Shown piece by piece: positions 1 to 8,044 of a stretch of 64,000 nt of DNA. Numbering within the stretch: the stretch's first letter is position 1; each line of letters opens with the position of its first letter. Both the position numbers and the translations under genes were made by a program. Origin of the DNA: Gammaproteobacteria bacterium (GTDB lineage: Bacteria; Pseudomonadota; Gammaproteobacteria; Ga0077554; Ga007554); contig JAKFXX010000006.1 in NCBI GenBank assembly GCA_021731145.1, positions 124,001 through 188,000 on the forward strand, written 5' to 3'. Below the pieces are notes generated by a model that was not told the DNA's origin, made no database searches, and worked only from the letters and a program-made list of their open reading frames with translations.

Positions 1-768
1 GGGCTCGATGTGGGCGGCCCGGCGATCAATCCAGTACCACGGCGCAACATCGAAGAGAATGTGCGAGCCGTTGCCGCTTCATTACTGGGGCAGCAGGGGC
101 TGGAAGTAACCATCTCCGTCCCCGGTGGTGAGGCGATGGCCAAAAAGACATTGAACGCCCGGCTCGGCATCATCGGCGGCATCTCCATCCTCGGCACCAC
201 CGGTATCGTGCGCCCCTACTCCACCGCCGCTTTTCGCGCCAGTGTCATTCAGGGAATAGAGGTCGCCGCTGCACAGGGTCAAGACACCGTTGTGCTCACC
301 ACCGGTGGGCGCACCGAAAAATTTGTGATGAGGGAGTTGCCGCAACTGGCCACCGCCTGTTTTGTACAGATGGGCGACTTCCTCCGTTACGCACTGGATA
401 CCGTGGTCAAAGAGAAGATCCCCCACGTCATCATCGGCGGCATGGTCGGCAAGCTCACCAAGATGGCGCAGGGCGAGACCATTACCCACGCCGGACGCGC
501 CGAAGTCGATACCGCCCTGCTGGCCGATATCGCTGCCGATCTGGGTGTGGATGAAGATACCTGCAACGACATCCGCAATAACGAAACGGCGCGTTATGCC
601 AGTGAACGGCTGGAGGCGCTGGGCTTGAGCAGCGCCTTCCACTACGCATTGGCGCAGCGTGTTGTCGCCACCATTGCAGCGCGTTACCCGCGCCAGTTCA
701 GTTTAAAAGTGCTGGTCTGCGATTTTGATGGCAACAAGATCGCCGAAGCTGAAGGAAATTTAGTATGA
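1..768 (+). CDS. cbiD: Cobalt-precorrin-5B C1-methyltransferase CbiD, 3' part
   Basis: This is the C-terminal part (about 255 residues) of CbiD, which methylates C1 of the corrin ring from S-adenosylmethionine in the cobalt-early route. The frame is open at base 1, so the N-terminal third lies outside the window. Visible family features are the segment GGPAINPVPRRNI, the glycine-rich GIIGGISILGTTGIVRP and VIIGGMVGKLTKMAQG. Its stop overlaps the ATG of the next gene (ATGA), which indicates translational coupling in a cobalamin operon whose promoter lies upstream. The first ATG in frame, at base 10, is internal and is not a start. Confidence 0.93.
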   Translation, partial: GLDVGGPAINPVPRRNIEENVRAVAASLLGQQGLEVTISVPGGEAMAKKTLNARLGIIGGISILGTTGIVRPYSTAAFRASVIQGIEVAAAQGQDTVVLTTGGRTEKFVMRELPQLATACFVQMGDFLRYALDTVVKEKIPHVIIGGMVGKLTKMAQGETITHAGRAEVDTALLADIAADLGVDEDTCNDIRNNETARYASERLEALGLSSAFHYALAQRVVATIAARYPRQFSLKVLVCDFDGNKIAEAEGNLV

Positions 769-2108
769 GCAAAGATGAATTTATGGCCTCTGGCGATCAT
801 CTCGCGCAGCCCTGCCGCATCATCGGCGTACTCGATGATGGCAGCGCCAGCCTCACGCCACGCGCGCTGGCATATATCGCAGAGGCCGATCTTGTCATCG
901 GTGGTACACGCACCCTGCAACTCTTTGAGAACCATTTTGCTGCCCATGCCGAGCAGTGCGATCTGACCGGCCAGCTAACACAAGTGCCAGAGTGGATACG
1001 CGCTGCGCTGGCAGAGGATAAACGTGTGGTGGTGCTGGCGACAGGTGATCCGCTCTGCCACGGCATCGCCCCATTTCTGCAATCACGGCTCTGTATCGAA
1101 GCGTGTGAAGTGCTGCCCAATGTTTCGACGATACAGCTGGCCTGCGCCCGCCTCGGTATCCCCTGGCAGGAGATGAAGATCTGTTCGGTGCACAGCCGCG
1201 ATGCGGGTGAGTGGCAACAAGGGGCTGGTCGCGAACATGGGCTCTACCCCGTGCTGCATGCCGTACAACAGCACGACCGGCTGGCGATCCTCACCAGCCC
1301 CGCCAATACACCTGACCGTATCGCCCGCATGTTGCTGGCCGAAGGTCTGGATGGTGATTTCCGCATGGCAGTGGCCGAACATCTGTTGCAGGCCGATGAG
1401 CGCATAGTCGCCGATTGCGCCATAGCCGATGCCGCTGTCATGCGTTTTGCAGAACCCAACGTCGTGGTGTTGTGGCGTGCTACAGTGGCAAAAAACGATG
1501 TGCTGTTTGGCCTGGCCGATGAGCGTTTCCGCCAGCGCTACCCCGACAAGGGGCTGATCACCAAACGTGAAGTGCGCGCCGTATCACTGGCGCGCATGCA
1601 GCTACACGCTGACAGCATCGTCTGGGATATTGGCGCCGGTTCTGGCTCTGTGGGACTGGAGACGGCCAGGTTGTGTGCCGATGGTTATGTCTACGCCATC
1701 GAAAAAAACAGCGACGACTTTGCCATCGCCACCGAGAACTGCCGCAACCTCGGCATACACAACTACTCACTCACCCATGGCAAGGCACCGCAGGGGATGG
1801 AGCGGTGGCCCGATCCCGATGCTGTTTTCATCGGTGGTTCCGGTGGTGAATTGCAGCAGCTGATAGAGCTCTGCCTCTCGCGCCTCAAACCCAACGGCTG
1901 GCTGGTGATGAACTTCGTCACCTTCGAGAATGTCGCCATCGCCATGGTCACACTGAAAGCGCTGGATGCAGAGTGGGATATCACCCAACTCCAGGCATCA
2001 CGCAGCCGCCCCATACTCGACATGCACCGTCTGGCTGCAGAGAACCCGGTCTGGATTCTCTGCGCCACACGCGGCGACGTCACTGCAAGAGATCAAGACA
2101 ATGGTTAA
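765..2108 (+). CDS. cbiET: CbiE-CbiT fusion (precorrin-6Y C5,15-methyltransferase, CobL type)
   Basis: The 447-residue protein joins CbiE (about residues 1-215) to CbiT (about 235-435). CbiE is the C5 methyltransferase, with ATGDPLCHGI in the tetrapyrrole-methylase fold. CbiT is the C15 methyltransferase/decarboxylase, with the SAM-binding loop DIGAGSGSVGLE. Together they convert precorrin-6B-type intermediates to precorrin-8. The same fused layout is known as CobL in the aerobic route and as CbiET in many anaerobic-type clusters. The start overlaps cbiD by 4 nt and the end overlaps cbiL by 8 nt. The surrounding CbiD and CbiG genes favour the cobalt-early name. Confidence 0.93.
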   Translation: MSKDEFMASGDHLAQPCRIIGVLDDGSASLTPRALAYIAEADLVIGGTRTLQLFENHFAAHAEQCDLTGQLTQVPEWIRAALAEDKRVVVLATGDPLCHGIAPFLQSRLCIEACEVLPNVSTIQLACARLGIPWQEMKICSVHSRDAGEWQQGAGREHGLYPVLHAVQQHDRLAILTSPANTPDRIARMLLAEGLDGDFRMAVAEHLLQADERIVADCAIADAAVMRFAEPNVVVLWRATVAKNDVLFGLADERFRQRYPDKGLITKREVRAVSLARMQLHADSIVWDIGAGSGSVGLETARLCADGYVYAIEKNSDDFAIATENCRNLGIHNYSLTHGKAPQGMERWPDPDAVFIGGSGGELQQLIELCLSRLKPNGWLVMNFVTFENVAIAMVTLKALDAEWDITQLQASRSRPILDMHRLAAENPVWILCATRGDVTARDQDNG

Positions 2109-2886
2109 CAAAGGGACGCTCTATGGCCTCTCGCTCGGCCCCGGTGATCCGGGACTCATCACCCGCCGCGCCTGGGAGCTGCTGCACGGCGATGCACTCT
2201 GGAGCTATCCCGTGCGCAAAAAAAGGGGCGAGAGCTACGCCCTTGCCATTGCCCAGCGTGCAGAGCTGACTATACCTGAATCAGCCACGCCGCTGCACTT
2301 CCCGATGACACACGATGCCGGGATCCTCGCCAAATACTGGCTTGCGGCGGCACAAACGGTATTGGATGTTCTGGAGAGCGGGCGTGATGTCGCCTTTCTG
2401 GTGGAGGGTGATGCCTCGACCTACTCCACCTTTGGCCATCTGGCGCGTACTGTTGCCGCGCTGGATGCAAGTGTGCGCATTGAAACCATTCCCGGCGTCG
2501 CCGCCTATCACGCTGCGGCAGCCCACCTTGGCATGCCACTGGCCGATACCGATGACGCCGTCGCCATTATTCCCGCCGCCTACGGCATCGACACCATAGA
2601 AACACTGCTGAACGAGTTCGACACGCTGGTGCTGCTCAAGGTCAAACCGCTGCTTGATGATGTGATTGCACTACTGGAGCGCAAAGGCCTGTTGGAACAT
2701 GCCCGTTTCATTGAAAAGGTCGGCGCGCCCGAAGAGCGCACCGTTACCGATGTGGCCACACTGCGCAATACCAAGGTGAACTACCTCTCGCTGATGCTGG
2801 TGCGCAATCCCAATCGTCCACGTGGCGAACTAATACGCGGCTGCCGCAAAAAAACGCAGCATGAATCCGACGAGATAGAGGTGTGA
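2101..2886 (+). CDS. cbiL: Cobalt-precorrin-2 C20-methyltransferase
   Basis: This 261-residue tetrapyrrole methylase adds the C20 methyl group. The N-terminal GLSLGPGDPGLITRRAW, the VEGDASTYSTFGHL segment and ETIPGVAAYHAAAA are characteristic of the CbiL/CobI family. The open frame extends back to 1966, but MVNKGTLYGLSLGPGDP beginning at 2101 is the natural start because the fold begins a few residues later; it overlaps cbiET by 8 nt. Sequence alone does not separate CbiL from CobI. CbiD and CbiG next to it argue for CbiL. Confidence 0.92.
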   Translation: MVNKGTLYGLSLGPGDPGLITRRAWELLHGDALWSYPVRKKRGESYALAIAQRAELTIPESATPLHFPMTHDAGILAKYWLAAAQTVLDVLESGRDVAFLVEGDASTYSTFGHLARTVAALDASVRIETIPGVAAYHAAAAHLGMPLADTDDAVAIIPAAYGIDTIETLLNEFDTLVLLKVKPLLDDVIALLERKGLLEHARFIEKVGAPEERTVTDVATLRNTKVNYLSLMLVRNPNRPRGELIRGCRKKTQHESDEIEV

Positions 2887-2920
2887 CCACAATCATTAAA
2901 TTGTGCAATGCCCTATCCGA

Positions 2921-3020
2921 TGTAGTGTGGGCACAGCCCACCAGTCGTGCCGCGAGGCACTCATTTAAAAAACAGGTTGTGTGCTGCGCAGCACGCTTGG
3001 TGGGCTGTGCCCACCCTACA
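2921..3020. repeat. 100-bp palindromic repeat with about 30-bp inverted ends
   Basis: The left end (2921-2950) begins TGTAGTGTGGGCACAGCC. The right end (2991-3020) is its near-exact reverse complement and ends GGGCTGTGCCCACCCTACA; about 27 of 30 positions match. The element fills most of the 173-nt gap between cbiL and cbiG and could fold into one long hairpin. A shortened relative with the same CCACCCTACATTTTATA right border lies at 5518-5552. No gene or riboswitch motif is visible in this gap. Confidence 0.85.
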
Positions 3021-3059
3021 TTTTATAGGTCAGCGGTTTAACTCAAGGGAATAGGAAAT

Positions 3060-3803
3060 ATGATAATTCAACAACCCCGTGTCGCGCTGATAGCCATCAC
3101 CAAACATGGTGCGGCGCAGGTAGCAGGGATCGCCGCACAACTGCCGGAGGCCGATATTGTGGTCTCGGAAAAATTCGCTGAGACCATGCGTGACCTGCCC
3201 AACAAGGTGGAGCCTTATAGCGGCGCACTGAGCGCACAGATCGCCCCGCTCTTTGGCCGTTACGATCAGATCGTCTTTTTTGTTTCGCTCGGTGCAGTGG
3301 TGCGCCTAATCGCACAGCATCTCAAATCGAAGGATGAAGATCCCGGTGTGCTGGTAGTGGACGACGCGGCACAGTTTGTCATCCCGGTACTCTCCGGTCA
3401 CGTCGGCGGCGCCAACGCCTATGCCGAACAGCTGGCTGCGCTGATCGGCGCCACAGCGGTAGTCACAACCGCCTCCGATGTCGGCAAGACCATCCCTGTC
3501 GATATTCTGGGGCGTGAATTGGGCTGGAAGGTGGAAGCGCCAAAGATCAATATCACCCGTGTTTCGGCCCATGTAGTGAATGAGGAGTCCATCGCTGTGG
3601 TGCAGGAGAGCGGCGCCAGAAACTGGTGGACACGCCCAACGCCGCTGCCAAAAAACATTCACCTCTTCGATAGCTTCGACGCCGTTGATCTGGATAAACA
3701 CAAGGCGGTGCTCTGGATCACCGAACGTGACATCCCTGAAACACTCTGGCAACAGCTGGATGAGCGGCTGGTAGTCTATCGGCCGCCACAGGGTCAGGCC
3801 TGA
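3060..3803 (+). CDS. cbiG: CbiG N-terminal and central domains (cobalt-precorrin-5A hydrolase)
   Basis: CbiG opens the delta-lactone of cobalt-precorrin-5A and releases acetaldehyde, the ring-contraction step of the anaerobic route. The 247-residue product covers the N-terminal and central domains: VALIAITKHGA at the start, FFVSLGAVVRLIAQHL, and VIPVLSGHVGGANAYAEQL followed by VVTTASDVGKT. The C-terminal domain is absent here and is encoded by the next gene, which overlaps by one base (TGATG). The split keeps all parts, so this is not a decay product. Confidence 0.9.
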   Translation: MIIQQPRVALIAITKHGAAQVAGIAAQLPEADIVVSEKFAETMRDLPNKVEPYSGALSAQIAPLFGRYDQIVFFVSLGAVVRLIAQHLKSKDEDPGVLVVDDAAQFVIPVLSGHVGGANAYAEQLAALIGATAVVTTASDVGKTIPVDILGRELGWKVEAPKINITRVSAHVVNEESIAVVQESGARNWWTRPTPLPKNIHLFDSFDAVDLDKHKAVLWITERDIPETLWQQLDERLVVYRPPQGQA

Positions 3804-4201
3804 TGAAGATTGTTCTCGGTATGGGGTGTGATCGTGGCGCCTCGCTCCAGACACTGGAGACCGCCATTGATCAGGCGCTGGCCATCATCGGCGAGTCACG
3901 CCGTGCAGTAACAGCGCTAGCGACCATCGACAAAAAAAATGATGAAGCTGCGCTGCTGGCGCTCTCTGCACAATATGGCTGGCCCATGCACTTCTACTCT
4001 GCCATGCAACTGGCGAAGGTGGAGGTGCCAAACCCATCGGAAGTGGTGCGCAGACATATGGGCACCCCCGCAGTTGCCGAAGCGGCTGCAATGCTAACGG
4101 CCAACTGTGGCATCGAACATCTGATTCTGGAAAAACATAAATACCGTGGTGATGACGGCAAAAACGCCACGGTCTCCATCGTGAGGTTAGACAATGAGTA
4201 A
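3803..4201 (+). CDS. cobE: CobE/CbiG C-terminal domain protein
   Basis: This 132-residue protein corresponds to the C-terminal domain of CbiG, known as stand-alone CobE in some aerobic-pathway bacteria. The typical start GMGCDRGASLQTLETAI and the end IEHLILEKHKYRG are visible. It is translationally coupled to the upstream cbiG part (TGATG) and overlaps the following cobJ by 8 nt. It probably works with that protein as a two-chain CbiG. Symbol choice (cobE versus cbiG C-terminal) is conventional only. Confidence 0.85.
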   Translation: MKIVLGMGCDRGASLQTLETAIDQALAIIGESRRAVTALATIDKKNDEAALLALSAQYGWPMHFYSAMQLAKVEVPNPSEVVRRHMGTPAVAEAAAMLTANCGIEHLILEKHKYRGDDGKNATVSIVRLDNE

Positions 4202-5522
4202 GGGTAAGATTTTATTGGTCGGCTTCGGCCCCGGCGCCGAGCAGCACATGAGCTACCGCGCCCGCGAGGCGATTGCCGAGGCCGATGTGGTAATCGGCTA
4301 CTCCACCTATATCAAACTGGTTGAAGATCTTCTGGGTGGCAAAGAGGTGATCCGTAAAGGGATGACCGAAGAGATCGACCGCTGTATCGAAGCCTATGAT
4401 CAGGCCAAGCTCGGCAAGGTCGTTGCGTTGATCTCCTCCGGTGATATCGGCGTCTACGGCATGGCCGGCCCCACCTACGAAGTGCTGTTGCAGTCAGGCT
4501 GGAGTCCCGCCAGCGACATCACCGTTGAAGTGATTCCCGGCAGCACTGCGCTCTCTGCCTGCGCCTCGCTGGTGGGTGCGCCGCTGACACACGACTTCTG
4601 CTCGATATCGCTCTCCGACCTGCTCACCCCGTGGCCCACCATCGCCAGGCGTATTGATGCCGCAGGCCGTAGCGATTTTGTCATCGCACTCTACAACCCC
4701 AAGAGTGGCCGCCGCACCCAGCAGATCGTCGAGGCGCAGCGCATCCTGTTGCAATATCGCAAGGCGGATACGCCTGTGGCCATCGTCAAGTCGGCCTACC
4801 GTGAGATGCAGGAGATCCAGTTAGTCACGCTGGACAAAATGGCCGACTGCAAGATCGGCATGCTCACCACGGTGCTGATCGGCAACAGCAGCACCTACGT
4901 GCAGGAGGGGTTGATGATCACCCCGCGTGGTTATGCCAACAAATACAACGCCATCACTGGCGATGTGAAGGATGGCGAAAGAGCAGGACGCTCCCTGACC
5001 ATGGGGCTGGAGGGGTGGAAGGCGTGTGTGCGCAAGTATATGCGCGACAGCGATGCCCACTCACTGCGTGATGTCGCCCGCCACTTCGATGTGCCCATGG
5101 GTGAGATCCTCTCCGCCATCGGCGCGGCGAGTAACGATGATGGCGCCAGTGAATATAGCAGCGCCAGAGTGAATCATGAAAATCTCGCCGCACTTCTCGA
5201 TGCTACTCGCCAGTGGGGCCGGTTACGCGCAGTGGTACGCAGCAGCGCCGGTGCCGTCAGCGAACTAATGATCAATGGCGATGAGTTCCAGCGACGCGGT
5301 GACTGGCTGGCGATTGAAAACGATCACTTCCATCTGCATATCGAGTGGTCGCGTGTTGCAGCGGCGTGGTTCGTGCGCCGTGGTGAGACGCTGCGTGGCG
5401 TTCACTTTGTTGATGCGGCGTGTGAGACGGTTTTCAACCTATCCCTGCTGCGTAAGGATGGCGCGTTCGACAAAATCGCCGAGCAGCAATTCGAACAGAG
5501 CTGGCGTGAATTATCAATGTAG
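4194..5522 (+). CDS. cobJ: Precorrin-3B C17-methyltransferase with ChuX/HutX-like C-terminal domain
   Basis: Residues 1 to about 245 form the CbiH/CobJ tetrapyrrole methylase that adds the C17 methyl and contracts the ring (GKILLVGFGPGAEQHMSYRA, ISSGDIGVYGMAG, LYNPKSGRR, MITPRGY). The protein is 442 residues, while the catalytic domain needs only about 240. The extra part (about 285-440) reads like a ChuX/HutX heme-binding domain: SLRDVARHFDVPMGEILSAI matches its helical start, followed by QWGRLRAVVRSS and AAAWFVRRGETLRGVHFVD. It has a single cysteine, so it is not the iron-sulfur tail known from CbiH60. The fusion is inferred from motif order. Confidence 0.88.
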   Translation: MSKGKILLVGFGPGAEQHMSYRAREAIAEADVVIGYSTYIKLVEDLLGGKEVIRKGMTEEIDRCIEAYDQAKLGKVVALISSGDIGVYGMAGPTYEVLLQSGWSPASDITVEVIPGSTALSACASLVGAPLTHDFCSISLSDLLTPWPTIARRIDAAGRSDFVIALYNPKSGRRTQQIVEAQRILLQYRKADTPVAIVKSAYREMQEIQLVTLDKMADCKIGMLTTVLIGNSSTYVQEGLMITPRGYANKYNAITGDVKDGERAGRSLTMGLEGWKACVRKYMRDSDAHSLRDVARHFDVPMGEILSAIGAASNDDGASEYSSARVNHENLAALLDATRQWGRLRAVVRSSAGAVSELMINGDEFQRRGDWLAIENDHFHLHIEWSRVAAAWFVRRGETLRGVHFVDAACETVFNLSLLRKDGAFDKIAEQQFEQSWRELSM

Positions 5523-5552
5523 GGTGAGCACAAACAGCGTGTCCACCCTACA
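5518..5552. repeat. Short palindromic repeat overlapping the cobJ stop
   Basis: TGTAGGGTGAGCAC at 5518 and its partial complement GTCCACCCTACA ending at 5552 form a miniature version of the 100-bp repeat at 2921-3020. The right border continues as CATTTTATA in both places. The TAG stop codon of cobJ lies inside the left arm. Confidence 0.7.
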
Positions 5553-5604
5553 TTTTATAAAGCGGCTACCACCACCGTTCACACGATTTTACCCGGAGTT
5601 CTAA

Positions 5605-5967
5605 ATGAGCGATAACAAAACAGTCCCTTTGGAAAAACCAAAAATGGGCGACTACAAGCGCCATCTGCTGGTCTGCGTCGGGCCGCGTTGCACGCAAGAA
5701 GGAGAAGCACAGGAGCTGTTCGACAAGCTGGGTGAGAAGTTCAAGGCCGCAGGTATCGACAGCGGCGATCTGCGCGTCAAACGGACCCGCACCCACTGTT
5801 TTGCCACCTGCAAATCTGGCCCCATCATGTGTGTGCAACCCGACGGGGTCTGGTACTACAACGCCACGGAGGCGAATCTCGACCGCATCATCAAGGAGCA
5901 TCTCGTTGAAGGCAACCCGGTCGAAGAGCTGATCTACCATCGTGGTCCCGAGCATGCCGAAGCTTAA
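5605..5967 (+). CDS. Thioredoxin-like [2Fe-2S] ferredoxin-domain protein (CbiW-like)
   Basis: This 120-residue soluble protein has the thioredoxin-like 2Fe-2S fold. Its likely cluster ligands are Cys24 and Cys29 (CVGPRC) and Cys65 and Cys69 (CFATC), and it ends with the usual PDGVWY segment. Its place between cobJ and cysG-bluB suggests that it carries electrons for a corrin-ring step or cobalt reduction, as proposed for the CbiW ferredoxins; that role is inference. It starts 52 nt after the repeat at 5518-5552. A paralogue sits at 25655-25963. Confidence 0.85.
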   Translation: MSDNKTVPLEKPKMGDYKRHLLVCVGPRCTQEGEAQELFDKLGEKFKAAGIDSGDLRVKRTRTHCFATCKSGPIMCVQPDGVWYYNATEANLDRIIKEHLVEGNPVEELIYHRGPEHAEA

Positions 5968-8044
5968 CCAGCGTCACTGGCTGCCGCTGTTTGTCGACTT
6001 TGAGGGTAAGCCCTGCCTCATCGTTGGCGGCGGTGTCATCGCTGCACGCAAGGCGCAGCGCCTCCTCCTGGCGGGGGCGCGGCTGACTGTCGTTGCCCCG
6101 GAGTTGGGGGCAACGATGGCGGCGCTCGTCGCCGATAGCAAGATCATCCACCACTGCCGCAGATATCAGGGCAGTGATCTCGAAGGCCATATGCTCATCG
6201 TCGCCGCCACTGACGATGAGTCACTCAATGCCGCCATTGCCGCAGCCGCCCATGCACGCGATATTCCTGTCAACGTCGCGGCTCCCGGTCATTTAAGCAC
6301 GGCTACCCTGCCCAAAGTGATTGACCGCGCGCCCGTGCAGATCGCCATCTCCAGTGGCGGCGCATCACCGGCGCTGATGCGACAACTCAATCGTCATGTC
6401 GCAGCGCTGATTCCACAAGCCTACGGTGATCTGGCAGCACTGCTGGCCGAGTTCAGAGATGAAATCATTGCACGATTTGACGATGCCGAAGAGCGCCGTC
6501 ACTTTCATGATTCGATTATCGCAGGCCCCATTGCCGAGCAGATATTCACCGGCCAACAGGCACTCGCGCGCCAAACGTTACAGGAGGCCATCAGACAAGG
6601 CATGTCGCCGGCATCGGGCGAAGTCTATATTGTTGGCGCCGGACCTGGTGACCCAGAGCTGTTAACGCTGCGCGCCCTGCGTCTGATGCAGAAGGCCGAT
6701 GTGGTGGTCTACGACCGTTTGATCGGACCAAAGGTGCTCGAACTGTTGCGCTCAGATGCCGAGCGCTATTACGTCGGCAAGGCCCGCGACAACCACGCCC
6801 GCACCCAGGATGAGATCAACCAGCTGCTGGTGGTACATGCACGTGCAGGCAAGCGCGTGCTACGCCTGAAGGGCGGCGACCCGTTCATGTTTGGTCGCGG
6901 TGGTGAAGAGGTCGGAACATTGATGGCGGCGAAGATCCCCTTTCACGTCGTGCCCGGCATCACTGCCGCCACCGGCTGCGCCGCCTATGCCGGAATTCCG
7001 CTCACACATCGCGAGATGGCGCACGCCTGCATCTTTCTGACAGGCCATTTCTCTGATGGCGAAACTCATGTTGACTGGCGCTCACTGGCGCAGCCCCACC
7101 AGACTCTTGTCTTCTACATGGGTGTCTACAATCTGAAAAAGATTTGCGATCGTCTGCTGGAATATGGCATCGCCCCAACAACGCCTGCCGCTGTTGTGCA
7201 GAACGGCACTCTGCCAAATCAACACGTCATTACCGCCACCGTCGGCACACTCAGCAGTCAGCCGGCTATTGATCACTCAATACCGGGGCTGGTGATCGTT
7301 AGCGAGACAGTAAAACTGAGCCCCCATTATCTGCCGCCAACCGAGCGCAGTGAACCTGCCACCGCTACAGCGCCACACTTCACTGCTGCCGACAGAGAGA
7401 GCCTCTACCGCATCATCAGCGCCCGTCGTGACATGCGTCACTTCACGCCCAACACAAAGGTCGATGATGAGGTCTTCGCCCGCATACTGCGCGCCGCGCA
7501 TCAATCCCCCTCTGTTGGTCTGATGCAACCCTGGCGCTTCATGCGCATTCGCGATGAAAGCCTGCGCGCGCGTATCGCTGAACGGGTATCTTCCGAACGA
7601 GACGCGACGGCCGGCGCCCTGGGCGAACACGGATCGGAGTTCCTGAGGCTCAAGGTGGAAGGCATACGTGAGTGCGCTGAACTATTGGTGGCCGCACTTG
7701 CCCCCGACGACGGTACCGTGTTCGGCCGCCGCACCATGCCGGAAGAGATGGCGCTGTGTTCTGTGGCCTGCGCCATCCAAAACCTGTGGCTCGCCGCCCG
7801 TGCCGAGAACCTGGGCATGGGTTGGGTCTCGATGTTCGACCCTGCGGCACTGGCCCAGCTACTGAAGATGCCGCCGGGCAGCAAGCCCGTGGCGATTCTC
7901 TGTCTGGGACCGGTGGATACGTTTTATCCGGCACCGATGTTGGAACAGGAAGGTTGGCGGCAAGGGCGGCCCTTGCACGAGCTGGTGTTTCGTGACAACT
8001 GGGGTAATACGCTCACCGGGCAGAGATCGGAAGAGCAGCCATGA
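5954..8044 (+). CDS. CysG-BluB fusion: siroheme synthase plus 5,6-dimethylbenzimidazole synthase
   Basis: This 696-residue protein has three parts. Residues 1-210 are precorrin-2 dehydrogenase/ferrochelatase (CLIVGGGVIAARKAQRLL, VAATDDESLN, SSGGASPALMRQL). Residues about 215-460 are uroporphyrinogen-III C-methyltransferase (VGAGPGDPELLTLRALRL, RLKGGDPFMFGRGGEE, VPGITAATGCAAYAGIPL). After a 20-residue linker, residues about 480-690 are a BluB flavin domain (RRDMRHF, AAHQSPSVGLMQPWRF, AIQNLWLAARAENLGMGW). BluB cleaves reduced FMN with oxygen to make the lower ligand of B12. A GTG at 5942 is possible, but the ATG at 5954 puts WLPLFVDFEGKP where CysG normally begins. The gene overlaps its neighbours by 14 and 4 nt. 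Confidence 0.92.
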   Translation: MPKLNQRHWLPLFVDFEGKPCLIVGGGVIAARKAQRLLLAGARLTVVAPELGATMAALVADSKIIHHCRRYQGSDLEGHMLIVAATDDESLNAAIAAAAHARDIPVNVAAPGHLSTATLPKVIDRAPVQIAISSGGASPALMRQLNRHVAALIPQAYGDLAALLAEFRDEIIARFDDAEERRHFHDSIIAGPIAEQIFTGQQALARQTLQEAIRQGMSPASGEVYIVGAGPGDPELLTLRALRLMQKADVVVYDRLIGPKVLELLRSDAERYYVGKARDNHARTQDEINQLLVVHARAGKRVLRLKGGDPFMFGRGGEEVGTLMAAKIPFHVVPGITAATGCAAYAGIPLTHREMAHACIFLTGHFSDGETHVDWRSLAQPHQTLVFYMGVYNLKKICDRLLEYGIAPTTPAAVVQNGTLPNQHVITATVGTLSSQPAIDHSIPGLVIVSETVKLSPHYLPPTERSEPATATAPHFTAADRESLYRIISARRDMRHFTPNTKVDDEVFARILRAAHQSPSVGLMQPWRFMRIRDESLRARIAERVSSERDATAGALGEHGSEFLRLKVEGIRECAELLVAALAPDDGTVFGRRTMPEEMALCSVACAIQNLWLAARAENLGMGWVSMFDPAALAQLLKMPPGSKPVAILCLGPVDTFYPAPMLEQEGWRQGRPLHELVFRDNWGNTLTGQRSEEQP

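Noticed and set aside
2887-3059. Possible cobalamin riboswitch before cbiG
   Set aside because: The gap is filled by a 100-bp inverted repeat, and no B12-box-like segment was found.
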